From NCBI GenBank assembly GCA_964408435.1, contig CAYOZL010000005.1:3110-67109 (forward strand): 64,000 bases of DNA, written 5' to 3'. This DNA is from CAYOZL01 sp964408435 (GTDB taxonomy: Bacteria; Bdellovibrionota_C; UBA2361; SZUA-149; CAYOZL01). The notes below the pieces were generated by a model, which saw only the letters and a program-made list of their open reading frames with translations, was not told the DNA's origin and did not search any database. The position numbers and the translations under genes were made by a program. This document shows, piece by piece, positions 43,016 through 51,931 of this stretch (the first letter of the stretch is position 1; every line of letters begins with the position of its first letter).

Positions 43016-44182
43016 TTATCTTTTTAATACTTTGCTTAATCTTCTATTTGCTTGCTGTAAGAAGCCAAAACCAATATCTTCGATTCTGCTTGAGACGATT
43101 TCTATAATGATAATGTCTTTTTCTAAAAGATTATCAACCCATTTAGATTCCAAAGAGTTTATTTTTGTTGTTTTTTTAGAGGGGTATTTAAAATTTCTAG
43201 AGTTGTAGTAAAACATATCTCTTTTTTTATAAACTTTATGTCGATCGAAGTAATTAAGTAGGGCCCAAGAATAGCTATCTCCAACTATTAAAACATTTGG
43301 TAGAGAGGCATCGTATCTATTAATGGTCTTGTCCTTGGGGTATAGAGTTTTTTCATAAAAGCGTTCAGGAAACCAAATATTTGTAAGATCAGACAAGTCT
43401 CTTTCAGCTACCAGAGGTTCATTAAGCCAAGTTAAAGGTTCACAGGTAAAAGAACGGATTTTTCTTTCTAAAAGAACCGCAGCTTTCTTAAGTATTTTTT
43501 GTCCAACAATACAAGCACCATATGCATTCCAATGAGCACTACTTTTTGCGAATAATGGTGCTGAATTTTTTTTAGCATGCTCTATGAATAATTTTTCAGT
43601 ATCAATAATTTCTACTTTGCTGCCCTTTAGTAGGTTAAGTAGTCTTTCTTTTTTTGATGCTTGTCTTTTCTTGTTTTTAAGAACATGTTTTTTAGGAATA
43701 TATTCAGGATATATCTCAGCTTTACTAGGAGCTATCACTACTAGGAGTGCTTTTCCTAGTTTTTTTAGGTGTCCCTCTAGCTGTATTAAACTTTCGGCGC
43801 TCCACCTTAAGCCTGCTTGGGTAGATGGGGTTAAACGATTATATGCTTTTAGATATAGTTTTTCATAAAGATAGTTGTTTTTACCTAGTATGATTTTTGA
43901 CTCATAAGAAGATGAGATTTGATTAAATAGACTTAAATTGATTTGGTTATCGGTTTTTATTAGCTCCGCTCTAAAGCCAATATTATTTGAGACATGCTCA
44001 GTCAAATAATTCTGAAAAGAGCCATTAAGCAAGGTTGAAATTTTAAATTCTTCTTTGGCTTGTTTTTCTTCTGAGCCCTTGATTGATTGCTCGTTAAAGA
44101 TTTTCCATCTCATTTGTATACTAGGAAAACTAATGATTAGAAAGAAAATACAAATAAATATAAAATCAAATTTATTTTTCAT
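43016..44182 (-). CDS. AlgJ/AlgX-like SGNH-domain acetyltransferase partner
   Basis: 388 residues with an N-terminal membrane anchor/signal (FIFICIFFLIISFPSIQM). It contains SGNH-hydrolase-like motifs: VVIAPSKAEIYPEYIP, SSAHWNAYGACIVG (catalytic His) and VIVGDSYSWALLNYF (GDS serine). This matches AlgJ/AlgX/PatB-type proteins that acetylate periplasmic exopolysaccharide. It overlaps the upstream MBOAT gene by one base (ATGA-type junction at 44182), so the pair forms one transcription and translation unit. Substrate polysaccharide unknown. Confidence 0.86.
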   Translation of the reverse strand: MKNKFDFIFICIFFLIISFPSIQMRWKIFNEQSIKGSEEKQAKEEFKISTLLNGSFQNYLTEHVSNNIGFRAELIKTDNQINLSLFNQISSSYESKIILGKNNYLYEKLYLKAYNRLTPSTQAGLRWSAESLIQLEGHLKKLGKALLVVIAPSKAEIYPEYIPKKHVLKNKKRQASKKERLLNLLKGSKVEIIDTEKLFIEHAKKNSAPLFAKSSAHWNAYGACIVGQKILKKAAVLLERKIRSFTCEPLTWLNEPLVAERDLSDLTNIWFPERFYEKTLYPKDKTINRYDASLPNVLIVGDSYSWALLNYFDRHKVYKKRDMFYYNSRNFKYPSKKTTKINSLESKWVDNLLEKDIIIIEIVSSRIEDIGFGFLQQANRRLSKVLKR

Positions 44183-45612
44183 TAGAATCTAAAATATATA
44201 AAAGGATTGAAACTAGTGTTGGTAAGAGTGCAAAGTGAAACTGTTAGAATTAATATTGAAAGTATACCTCTGATTACTTTTGTAGAATTTTTTTTTGATA
44301 AGTTTCTATGTCCTTCATAAATCTTTCTAAAAGAGCCTATTAAAGGAGAAAAACTTAGTAAGCTAGCCAAGCAAAAAATATAAAATTCTCGATTTTCTAA
44401 AGCTGTAAAAAATATGGCTTTAGTTTCGGGAATTTCACCATATTTTATAAACAGCATGCTAGATAGATAAGCCAAGCCAAGATTTAAATTTTCAGCTCTA
44501 AAGAAAACCCAACTAAAAACTACAATAATGAAGGTAAATAAAACATTTACTATTTTAGGGATTTTATTTGAAAGTTTAATCCAAAAAAGTTTATCACAAA
44601 TGAGAAAGAAACCATGATATATCCCCCAGATAATAAAAGTCCAACTAGCACCATGCCAAAGTCCTGATAAAATAAAAACAAGCCAAAGGTTTAAAAATGT
44701 TCTTTTATTTGAAAATCTATTTCCACCTAAAGGTATATAGAGATATTCCTTCATCCAGTTTGAAAGTGAGATATGCCATCGTCTCCAAAAATCAGTAATT
44801 GTAGTGGAAATATATGGAGCATTGAAATTTTCTAAAAATGTATAGCCCATCATTCTGCCTAAGCCTATTGCCATATCTGAATATGCAGAAAAGTCGAAAT
44901 AAATCTGATATGCGTAACAAATAGCACCAAGCCAAGCATTTTCTGGTGATAACTGAGTGTGATTTAAGGAGAATAATTTATCAGCAACATTACCCATAGA
45001 GTTAGCAATTAGTATTTTCTTCCCTAGGCCAATACAGAATCTGTATATTCCGTAAGAAATATTATCTAAGTTAATATCAGGCTTGCTAAGTTGCATTGCT
45101 ATGTCATGGTAGCGAACTATCGGTCCTGCAATTAACTGTGGGAAGAGAGCCACGTAGAGAGCGTACTGAGTAAAAGATTCACTAATCTTTGTTCGAGTGC
45201 GGTAAACATCAACAAGATAACTTATTTTTTGAAACGTGAAGAATGAAATTCCAATAGGAAGGGTTATTTTACTCCATGTAAATGGAGTAAAGCCTAAATT
45301 TGTCCATATATAATTAACTTCTGAAAGAAAAAAATTTGCATATTTAAAATAAATTAGAAAACCTAAATTGAGTGATATTCCAAAAAGTAAATATATTTTT
45401 GCCTTAGGGTCTTTTGCAAATTTTTTACTGAGATTAAAATCTATAAATGAACTTGCTATTAAGAAAAAAACTATCTTTGGACTGCCCCATGTATAAAAAA
45501 AGTAACTTCCGAATAGTGCCCATAAATTCTTGTATTTTTTAGGAGATAAATAGTAAACGAGAAAGAAGCAGGGGATAAAAAAACAAATGAATATTAAAGA
45601 ACTAAAGATCAT
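44182..45612 (-). CDS. AlgI-type MBOAT O-acyltransferase
   Basis: 476 residues with about 10-12 membrane helices. Signature blocks: FVYYLSPKKYKNLWALFGSY split as FLVYYLSPKKYKNL and WALFGSYFFYTWG; SFFTFQKISYLVDVYR; PQLIAGPIVRY; NFNAPYISTTITDFWRRWHI; and the catalytic His in LSGLWHGASWTFIIWG. It moves acetyl from cytoplasmic acetyl-CoA across the membrane to the AlgJ-like partner that follows. Together they O-acetylate an exported polysaccharide. No synthase genes are nearby, so the substrate may be peptidoglycan or a distant polysaccharide. Confidence 0.93.
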   Translation of the reverse strand: MIFSSLIFICFFIPCFFLVYYLSPKKYKNLWALFGSYFFYTWGSPKIVFFLIASSFIDFNLSKKFAKDPKAKIYLLFGISLNLGFLIYFKYANFFLSEVNYIWTNLGFTPFTWSKITLPIGISFFTFQKISYLVDVYRTRTKISESFTQYALYVALFPQLIAGPIVRYHDIAMQLSKPDINLDNISYGIYRFCIGLGKKILIANSMGNVADKLFSLNHTQLSPENAWLGAICYAYQIYFDFSAYSDMAIGLGRMMGYTFLENFNAPYISTTITDFWRRWHISLSNWMKEYLYIPLGGNRFSNKRTFLNLWLVFILSGLWHGASWTFIIWGIYHGFFLICDKLFWIKLSNKIPKIVNVLFTFIIVVFSWVFFRAENLNLGLAYLSSMLFIKYGEIPETKAIFFTALENREFYIFCLASLLSFSPLIGSFRKIYEGHRNLSKKNSTKVIRGILSILILTVSLCTLTNTSFNPFIYFRF

Positions 45613-45685
45613 CTTTATTCTTTATACTGTAAACGGTTTAGTTTATCGATGTTTTTTGTTGCAATAGTTTTTTATAGATTCTAGC

Positions 45686-47062
45686 TTAAGATTTTTGAGC
45701 TAGAATCTCTAAAGATCTAGCCACTACAGCCATGCCTAATTTAATTCTATCAATGCCGAAATGTTCATTTGGGGCGTGGATGTTGTCATCTGGAAGTCCG
45801 TAGCCAAATAAAACTGTTTTTGCATCAGCTGCTATTGCTAATTGTTCAGCAATAGGGATGCTTCCACCAGAAAGAATATATTTTGTTTCATGTCCGCTTA
45901 CTTCTTCGAAGGCTTGAGCTACTGCTGCAACTCCTGAAGTTTCAATTGGAGATCTTAGAGCTGCTCCTTCTCCGTCTGCATGAATGGATACTTCCATGCC
46001 TTCTGGAATTCTACTTTCAATGAATTTAACAACAGAAGCGGTTATTTTATCAGGGTCTTGGCTCGTAACTAGTCTGCATGAGACTTTTGCAATAGCTTTT
46101 GCAGGTATTACTGTTTTAAATCCTTCTCCTGCGTAGCCTCCACTAATGCCGTTAATTTCTAAAGTAGGTCTAATCCATGAAGATTCTAAGGCACTAAATT
46201 CCTTTTCTCCCCCATTAGGTAGACCACCAAAAAATTCTTTGTATTCTTCTAGGTCGAATTCTAGGTCTAATTTGGATCTTTCTTCATCACTAATAGTATC
46301 TACATCATCATAGAAATTAGGAATTGTAATTTTACCATCTTTATCTCTCATTTCACCAAGGATACTTACTAGTGCATGTAAAGGATTATAAGCGACTCCA
46401 CCGTGTGTTCCAGAGTGAAGATCTGTCTTAGAACCTGTTAGCTCAATGCTAAAAGTGCAAATTCCTCTAATTCCTAGAGTTACAGCAGGTCTGTCCATGG
46501 CATGAATGCCTAAATCTACTACATAAAAGTGGTCTGCTTTTAAATCTGAAGATTTCTGCTTGAGTAATCCTTTCAAGGCACTGCTGCCGCATTCTTCCTC
46601 ACCTTCAATACAAACTTTTAAATTAACCGGTAATTTGCCATCTCTTTTCATTAGAGCTTTTAGCGCAGATAAAACGTAAAAGGCTTGTCCTTTATCATCC
46701 ATTGCTCCTCTAGCATAAATTTGACCATCTCTAATTTCTGGTTCAAATGGAGGGCTGTCCCAAAGTTCGATTGGGTCTACTGGTTGAACATCGTAGTGAA
46801 AATAAATAAGAACAGTTGGGAGTTTAGGGTCGGTTTTCTTACTTTGAGCAAAGACAATAGGATGCCCTTCACTTTCCCAAAGTTCTACACCCATTCCTAT
46901 TTCTTTAATATAATCAACTAACCAGTTAGCGCAGTTAGTAACTTCTGATTTATATTCAGGGTCAGTGGATATACTTTTGAATTTTAGAAAAGTGATAAAA
47001 TCTTCTATTAGTTCTGATTTGTGTTCTTCAAAAAAATCTGTGAAATATTTTACGTTATCCAT
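45686..47062 (-). CDS. M20 family dipeptidase
   Basis: 458 residues, the CNDP/DapE-like size. Zinc-binding His and Asp: VLIYFHYDVQPVDP and ARGAMDDKGQ; the catalytic Glu and metal Glu in EGEEECGSS; later HSGTHGGVAYNPL and a C-terminal IHAPNEHFGID with zinc His. M20 dipeptidases hydrolyse dipeptides or Xaa-His peptides in the cytosol or periplasm; no signal peptide is seen, so cytosolic. It overlaps the CPBP gene by 8 bases (47055-47062), so the two are cotranslated. Confidence 0.93.
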   Translation of the reverse strand: MDNVKYFTDFFEEHKSELIEDFITFLKFKSISTDPEYKSEVTNCANWLVDYIKEIGMGVELWESEGHPIVFAQSKKTDPKLPTVLIYFHYDVQPVDPIELWDSPPFEPEIRDGQIYARGAMDDKGQAFYVLSALKALMKRDGKLPVNLKVCIEGEEECGSSALKGLLKQKSSDLKADHFYVVDLGIHAMDRPAVTLGIRGICTFSIELTGSKTDLHSGTHGGVAYNPLHALVSILGEMRDKDGKITIPNFYDDVDTISDEERSKLDLEFDLEEYKEFFGGLPNGGEKEFSALESSWIRPTLEINGISGGYAGEGFKTVIPAKAIAKVSCRLVTSQDPDKITASVVKFIESRIPEGMEVSIHADGEGAALRSPIETSGVAAVAQAFEEVSGHETKYILSGGSIPIAEQLAIAADAKTVLFGYGLPDDNIHAPNEHFGIDRIKLGMAVVARSLEILAQKS

Positions 47063-47675
47063 CTTTTATTTGCTTTTTATTTATACTGTTATTTATCTTA
47101 TTTCTAATATCTAGAACTTTATCATTAATTTTATTATGTGACTCCGTTTTTATAAACAATAACCAGCTGAGCCAAAAGAAAAAATTTGTTGTAGCGAGTA
47201 AAAAATAGGATTCATGAGTGTAATATAGCTTGTTTGCAAATACAGAGAATGAAACTAAGAGTAAGGGAGTTAGCTTGTCTGTCTTGGTGACGTAAGCTAA
47301 GTAGACAAAAAAGCAGGTGATAGCAGAAGCAAAATAGAAACTAGAATATTGCAGAAGCGTAGCAAAAATAAAGATTCTAAATAGTAATTCTTCAAAAGCG
47401 CAATTAAATAAGGCTTTATTGAAAATTTCTTTAGTCTCATTACTAGAGAAGAAAAGCTTAAATTTATTTAGGTATTTATCTTTATATATTAAAATTAAAA
47501 CTAGATGGGTTGAGCAAACAAAAATAAAAGCAAAAACAGAGCAGATTAGACCTTTAATAAAATTTAAACCACTGGCCCTTACCCCAACATCAAATTCTAA
47601 ATAATTTGTTAAAATAAATGTAGCTACAATACTTATAAGTAGAATAGGTAAATAGTTTTTAGTTTTGTATAACAT
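47055..47675 (-). CDS. CPBP (CAAX-like) intramembrane protease family protein
   Basis: 206 residues, seven or so hydrophobic stretches. The signature EExxxR is present in CAFEELLFRIFIF (residues about 95-107). CPBP proteins are thought to process lipidated or signal-bearing peptides, and many accompany bacteriocin immunity, but the family is broad. The second signature with FxxxH and Hxxx(N/D) is partial or not obvious. Overlaps the M20 gene downstream by 8 bases; rppH lies 19 bases upstream of the start and on the same strand. Confidence 0.68.
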   Translation of the reverse strand: MLYKTKNYLPILLISIVATFILTNYLEFDVGVRASGLNFIKGLICSVFAFIFVCSTHLVLILIYKDKYLNKFKLFFSSNETKEIFNKALFNCAFEELLFRIFIFATLLQYSSFYFASAITCFFVYLAYVTKTDKLTPLLLVSFSVFANKLYYTHESYFLLATTNFFFWLSWLLFIKTESHNKINDKVLDIRNKINNSINKKQIKDG

Positions 47676-47694
47676 TAGCTAGAAATTACACCGA

Positions 47695-48144
47695 TTATTT
47701 AATAATTTCAGGAAATTTATTTTTTAGCATATCTAAAGCTTTAATATATGCATCTTTTTTAAATCCAGATACTCTTAATTTAAATTCTTCAGAATTAACC
47801 CAAGTACTCGAGATAAACTCTTTATCAATAGCTTTTTCAAAATCTACTTTACCTATCAAGTTTGCTAAAAAGTATGTTTGTTCTTGGCCGATGTATCCAA
47901 ATTTTCTTGCATGCTCAGGCCAGTCGTAACAAATGCTATTTTCTAATTGATGAATTAGCTCAATATCGTTTGTGCCAATTTCTTCTTTTAGCTCTCTAAG
48001 TAAAGCGTGCTCGAGGTCTTCTCCTGCATCAACTCCTCCTTGTGGGAGTTGCCAAGTTTTATACTCATCGCTTCTTTGACAAAGTAGTATTTGTCCTTTG
48101 TCATTTAGCAAAAAAGCCGCAACATTTTTTCTATATCCACCCAC
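47695..48144 (-). CDS. rppH: RNA pyrophosphohydrolase (Nudix)
   Basis: 149 residues, somewhat shorter than E. coli RppH (176). YRKNVAAFLLNDKGQILL at the N terminus, KTWQLPQGGVDAGEDL and the full Nudix box GGVDAGEDLEHALLREL (then KEEIG). RppH removes pyrophosphate from 5'-triphosphorylated RNA and primes decay. Start is GTG. A -10 like TATAGT ends 6 bases before GTG, which would give a leaderless mRNA. Divergent from the M16 peptidase gene; a TTAGTC hexamer array sits between their promoters. Confidence 0.92.
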   Translation of the reverse strand: MGGYRKNVAAFLLNDKGQILLCQRSDEYKTWQLPQGGVDAGEDLEHALLRELKEEIGTNDIELIHQLENSICYDWPEHARKFGYIGQEQTYFLANLIGKVDFEKAIDKEFISSTWVNSEEFKLRVSGFKKDAYIKALDMLKNKFPEIIK

Positions 48145-48150
48145 ATTTAC

Positions 48151-48179
48151 ACTATACAGTAATATCTACACTTGATAAA
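48151..48179 (-). promoter_or_regulatory. Candidate rppH promoter
   Basis: Minus strand: TTTATC (48179-48174), 17-base spacer, TATAGT (48156-48151). Start would fall at the GTG, giving a leaderless message. -35 is weak (3/6). Confidence 0.4.
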
Positions 48180-48183
48180 TATC

Positions 48184-48237
48184 TTAGTCTTAGTCTTAGT
48201 CTTAGTCTTAGTCTTAGTCTTAGTCTTAGTCTTAGTC
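48184..48237. repeat. Perfect hexamer array (TTAGTC)9
   Basis: Nine uninterrupted copies of TTAGTC (GACTAA on the other strand) in the 135-base gap between divergent rppH and the M16 gene. It sits between the two -35 elements (48179 and 48243), so copy number change alters promoter spacing in steps of 6 bases. Confidence 0.97.
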
Positions 48238-48242
48238 TGGTA

Positions 48243-48271
48243 TTGCTATATCCCCAACCTCATTCTATATT
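48243..48271 (+). promoter_or_regulatory. Candidate promoter of the M16 peptidase gene
   Basis: TTGCTA (48243-48248), 17-base spacer, TATATT (48266-48271). ATG is at 48280, 8 bases after the -10, with no SD: consistent with a leaderless mRNA. The hexamer array ends 5 bases upstream of -35. Confidence 0.45.
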
Positions 48272-48279
48272 GAATTCAT

Positions 48280-49533
48280 ATGCAAAAACACAAGCTTTCA
48301 AACGGCGTAACAATCCTAGCTGATCAAGATAATCGTTTCTCTTCAGTAGGTTTTGCAATTAGTCTTCACGGTGGCCTCAGGTCTGAAAGTATAGAAACAG
48401 CCGGCATCACCCATTTAACCGAGCATCTAGTATTAAAAAAAACAAAGTCAAAGTCTGCAAGACAAATTGCAGAATACGTAGATTTATTAGGAGGGGATGT
48501 AAACGCGTTTACTGATGCGGATTCAATGTGTTTGTACGGGTATGTTCAAAAAGACGATACAAAAAAAATAATGGATTTTTTTGCGGAGCTTCTTTTTGAT
48601 CCAGATTTTTCTCAAAAAGATCTAGCGATAGAAAAAGAAATAGTTAGACAAGAAATTCTTGACTCTGAAGATGACCCAGGTGAGGTTAACTATAATTTAT
48701 TTTGTAAGTATTTTTGGCCAAACTCCCTTCTTGGTTTGCCAGTATCAGGAGATATTAAAAATTTAGAAACATTTTCCTACGGGGATATCTACGAACGCTT
48801 ACAATCTTTACTTCAAGGGGATAAGATTACAATTGTAGCTAGTGGAGCAGTTTCGCTAGAAGAAGTAGTTGAGTATGCCGAGAAGAATTTTAGTCATTTA
48901 GTAAAAGGGAAGCGGGCAGAATTTGTAACTCCTGATACTTCTTTAGGTGTGTATGCAATTCAAGAAAAATTTTCACAAGTTCACTTTTCTTTAGGTTGTA
49001 GTGCTCCTGGAATGTTAAGCGATCGTTTTGATGCTGCAGTTGTAGCAAGTGCTATTTTAGGAGGTGGTATGTCTTCAAGATTATTCCAGGCTCTTAGAGA
49101 AGATAATGGTTTAGTTTATGATGTAGGAGCGGCGCTAGATTTTAACAAAGATACTTCTGCTTTAATTATTTCAGGAGCGTGTGAAAATAGAAATTTAGCG
49201 CAAGCTCTAGAGCTGATAAGTGGGGAAATTTCTGAATTCAAAGCAGAGAAGCTTGATACTGATGAAGTTGAGAGAAATATACAATCAATTAAATCTCAAA
49301 TGTTAATTGAATTAGATTCTGTGCAATCTAGAATGTGGAGAATGCTTGAGTCTGAATATGTATATGGAGAGTTAATTTCAATTAAGGATCAAATTGCTAA
49401 ATATGAGAGGTTAACTCTTAAAGATTTAGAAGAAGAGAAGTTAAAGATACTTAGTAATTTTTTACTTGTTTTAACTGGTGATGTGGAAGGCTATGAGCCT
49501 GAGGTGGGTTTGAAGCAATTATGTGGTTTATAA
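48280..49533 (+). CDS. M16 family zinc metallopeptidase (processing peptidase type)
   Basis: 417 residues, the single-domain processing-peptidase length. The inverted zinc motif HLTEH is present (GITHLTEHLVL, residues about 45-50) and the downstream Glu ligand occurs in AIEKEIVRQEI. The C-terminal half has the usual GGGMSSRLFQALREDNGLVYDV. M16 enzymes degrade signal or leader peptides; no signal peptide is visible here, so cytosolic. Starts at ATG with no SD. Confidence 0.93.
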   Translation: MQKHKLSNGVTILADQDNRFSSVGFAISLHGGLRSESIETAGITHLTEHLVLKKTKSKSARQIAEYVDLLGGDVNAFTDADSMCLYGYVQKDDTKKIMDFFAELLFDPDFSQKDLAIEKEIVRQEILDSEDDPGEVNYNLFCKYFWPNSLLGLPVSGDIKNLETFSYGDIYERLQSLLQGDKITIVASGAVSLEEVVEYAEKNFSHLVKGKRAEFVTPDTSLGVYAIQEKFSQVHFSLGCSAPGMLSDRFDAAVVASAILGGGMSSRLFQALREDNGLVYDVGAALDFNKDTSALIISGACENRNLAQALELISGEISEFKAEKLDTDEVERNIQSIKSQMLIELDSVQSRMWRMLESEYVYGELISIKDQIAKYERLTLKDLEEEKLKILSNFLLVLTGDVEGYEPEVGLKQLCGL

Positions 49534-49558
49534 AGTATAGTTTTTAGTTTGTAATTTT

Positions 49559-50189
49559 TTAGTGGGTTTCATTCCTTAACCTTTGAAAGTATAACCTTTT
49601 AGGCTCTTCGTCTGATTGCTGCTGCAAGTTTTTCTGCTCTGATTGCTTTTTCTCTAACCAGTCTGTAGCGTCTAGCATTTTGGTCAGCATGTTTTGGATT
49701 GCTTTTTCCTTGACGAATTTTTTTGATTTCTTCAGCTGCTTCGATAAGAGCATCTAGCGTTGCATCGGCTTCATCATATAGGCATGGGACACTTTTGTTT
49801 TTGAAACCGTCTTTTACTGTGCTTACAAGTCTGAAATCCTCTGTGATTCTGAATTGAATTGGAAGTGAAGGGTTGCGTTCATAGTATTGATTTATCCACT
49901 TTATTAAAGTGCTGACAGCGCTTCTTAGAGCTGAATTGAAACCATCTTTCTTTCCGCCATGCTCTTTTAAATAGGCTTTTGCTAGGGCCCTCACTCCTTT
50001 TTCCTTGATATCCATTCTTCTAAAGAGCAAGTTTAGTAAAAGCTCTTTTTTGATTCTTGTTTGCTGAGACTTATTGTAGTGAGCAAAAAGCCAGTCCAGA
50101 AGTTGTTCAAAATACTCTCTGCGCTCATTCATAGCTATTGTCCTTAAAATTAATTCTATCCGTAATTTTTGGGAATGAAATCCCACTAA
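49559..50189. mobile_element. Putative small element bounded by 17/18-bp terminal inverted repeats
   Basis: Left end TTAGTGGGTTTCATTCC (49559-49575), right end GGAATGAAATCCCACTAA (50172-50189). They are inverted copies differing by one extra T. One ORF fills the 631-bp interval. No transposase motif and no unambiguous target-site duplication are seen, so mobility is a hypothesis. Alternatively the repeats form a long-range stem around the gene. Confidence 0.4.
49599..50132 (-). CDS. Orphan basic alpha-helical protein inside inverted repeats
   Basis: 177 residues from ATG at 50132 (MNERREYFEQLLDW). A longer GTG start at 50186 lies within the right inverted repeat and is less likely. Rich in Lys, Arg, Glu and Leu, with no signal peptide or membrane helix; the C terminus (AIRAEKLAAAIRRRA) is a strongly basic helix. 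SVPCLYDEADATLDALIEAA is acidic. I recognise no domain, and there is no DDE, HNH or recombinase motif. Flanking inverted repeats bracket it. Might be a nucleic-acid-binding or accessory mobile protein. Confidence 0.55.
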   Translation of the reverse strand: MNERREYFEQLLDWLFAHYNKSQQTRIKKELLLNLLFRRMDIKEKGVRALAKAYLKEHGGKKDGFNSALRSAVSTLIKWINQYYERNPSLPIQFRITEDFRLVSTVKDGFKNKSVPCLYDEADATLDALIEAAEEIKKIRQGKSNPKHADQNARRYRLVREKAIRAEKLAAAIRRRA

Positions 50190-50372
50190 GGAATTTAGTG
50201 AGACTTTAAATCTTTGTTTTCTCTATCTTAGAAGTTAAAGAGCAATTGATGATTAATAGTATGTGCATATAGTCTCAAAAGCAAATTTATAGTTGTCTCT
50301 AGTGAATAAGCAAAGTAATTTAGTTTTAAGCATAGTGTATATTTTTAAAAGCTTAAGCATTTCAGAGGTTCA

Positions 50373-51818
50373 TTGAAAGATAAAATATTTGTATTAGACA
50401 CATCAGCAATCATCTCCTTAGTTCAAGATATCACCACAGTTAGAAGTGGAAAAGCACCTGGTTTTGCAGGAGTGTTAGGAGATAATGAAATAATAATTCC
50501 TAGAGTTGTAATTGATGAACTTGATGGCCTTAGAAAAAGTGGTGGAGATAGAAGCAAAGCAGCTTCTGAAGCTGCAAGACAATTAGAGAACTATTGTAAT
50601 GCAGGGACTTTGATTGATGGTGTTGAGACTGAAAAGGGTGGTTTGCTAAGAATAGTCCCACGTCCGAGTAATCAAAAGATAATCGCATTAGAGTTAACCC
50701 CTGGAATTGCTGATCATGAGATCTTAGTAACAGCAATTGAAATAGAGGATAACCTTAAGGCAGAAAGTCGTGAGGCGGAAGTAAAGTTAATTACACAAGA
50801 TAGAGTTCTTAGAGTTTTAGCAAGAAGCATCTACGGAGTGGCAGCAGAGGAATTGAGATCTGTTTGGGTTCCTGATTATGAGAAAAATTCTGGAATACAT
50901 AAAATAGAGCTTGATGCTGCAGAGATAGAAAAAATTATTGAGCAAGGTTATTATGAGTTGGAATCTGAGCCTTCAGTTAACCAGTTTTTTCATATTGTAG
51001 ATAAGGATAACACTGATGTTCATTATTGTTATGCAATGTCTAGAGAGCAATCTAGTAAGAAAATAGAAGTACTTGATAGAACAAAAATAGATTATCTTAA
51101 AGTTGCAGGTGAGGTCTTACCTAAAAATGTAAGACAAAAATTTTTACTATGGACTTTAATGGGCTGTGGTGAGCCTGATCCAATGAGTAAAGACGGTGTG
51201 AGGCTAATTACAGTTTCTGGGCCTGCAGGAAGTGGTAAGTCTTTTTTAACTTTAGCGGCAGCTTGGGAAAGGTTAGAAAGGGGACATTTTGAAAGAATTA
51301 TTGTAACTCGTGCAATGGTAGACGTTGGAACTTCAATGGGTTTTTTGCCTGGAACACTAGAGGAAAAATTAAAACCATGGGGTGGTCCAGTTGAGGATAA
51401 TTTAAGAGCTATTGTTCAAGTGCCATCTCCTGATGAAGGCCGCTCTGGTAAAAGAGGGATGCAAAGAGGATCTAAGACTTTTGATGCTAAGTCTTGGTTG
51501 GAAATGGAAGACCGTCTAGAGTTAGTTCCTTTGACTTATATTAGAGGAAGAACTTTTAGAAGATGCTTTGTGATTTTAGAAGAAGCGCAAAACATTGAGC
51601 GTGGACCTTTAAAAGTTTTACTTACTAGGTTAGGTGAAGGCAGTGTTGTGGTTATTCTTGGAGATACCAGCCAGATTGATAATCAATTTTTAAGTAGAAG
51701 AAATAACGGATTGTTACATGCAATAAACGCATTTAGAGATTGGCCACAAGCAGTACATATTAACTTAAAGAGAATTGTTAGAAGTGACCTAGCAGAGGCT
51801 GCGACATTAAGGCTTTAG
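50373..51818 (+). CDS. PhoH-family ATPase with N-terminal PIN domain (PhoH2 type)
   Basis: 481 residues from TTG, supported by AGAGG 6 bases upstream; an ATG is not available nearby. The N-terminal PIN RNase domain has FVLDTSAIISL and RVVIDELDGL (acidic residues), with ITQDRVLRVLA at its end. The C-terminal PhoH ATPase has SGPAGSGKSFLTLAAAWE (Walker A), IIVTRAMVDVGTSMGFLPGTLEEK and ILEEAQNIERGPLK (Walker B). PhoH2 proteins combine RNA helicase and endoribonuclease activity. Monocistronic, upstream of a glycine-zipper lipoprotein. Confidence 0.93.
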   Translation: MKDKIFVLDTSAIISLVQDITTVRSGKAPGFAGVLGDNEIIIPRVVIDELDGLRKSGGDRSKAASEAARQLENYCNAGTLIDGVETEKGGLLRIVPRPSNQKIIALELTPGIADHEILVTAIEIEDNLKAESREAEVKLITQDRVLRVLARSIYGVAAEELRSVWVPDYEKNSGIHKIELDAAEIEKIIEQGYYELESEPSVNQFFHIVDKDNTDVHYCYAMSREQSSKKIEVLDRTKIDYLKVAGEVLPKNVRQKFLLWTLMGCGEPDPMSKDGVRLITVSGPAGSGKSFLTLAAAWERLERGHFERIIVTRAMVDVGTSMGFLPGTLEEKLKPWGGPVEDNLRAIVQVPSPDEGRSGKRGMQRGSKTFDAKSWLEMEDRLELVPLTYIRGRTFRRCFVILEEAQNIERGPLKVLLTRLGEGSVVVILGDTSQIDNQFLSRRNNGLLHAINAFRDWPQAVHINLKRIVRSDLAEAATLRL

Positions 51819-51931
51819 TTTTATTATGGTTTTTGTTATAAAGTTTTTCTAGTTATTTTCAAGTAAACATTTATTATTGTTTATTCGTCTAAAAAACAGG
51901 GAAGTTTAAATTAAAAGAGAATTAAAAGAGT

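Noticed and set aside
48184..48237. CRISPR array
   Set aside because: Units are 6 bases with no spacers.
48042..48323. ORF containing a run of Leu-Ser repeats
   Set aside because: It is the hexamer array read as codons in one frame, overlapping rppH; no gene signals.
49559..49753. 64-codon ORF on the minus strand inside the orphan gene
   Set aside because: Alternative frame of the 177-residue ORF; starts in no sensible RBS context.
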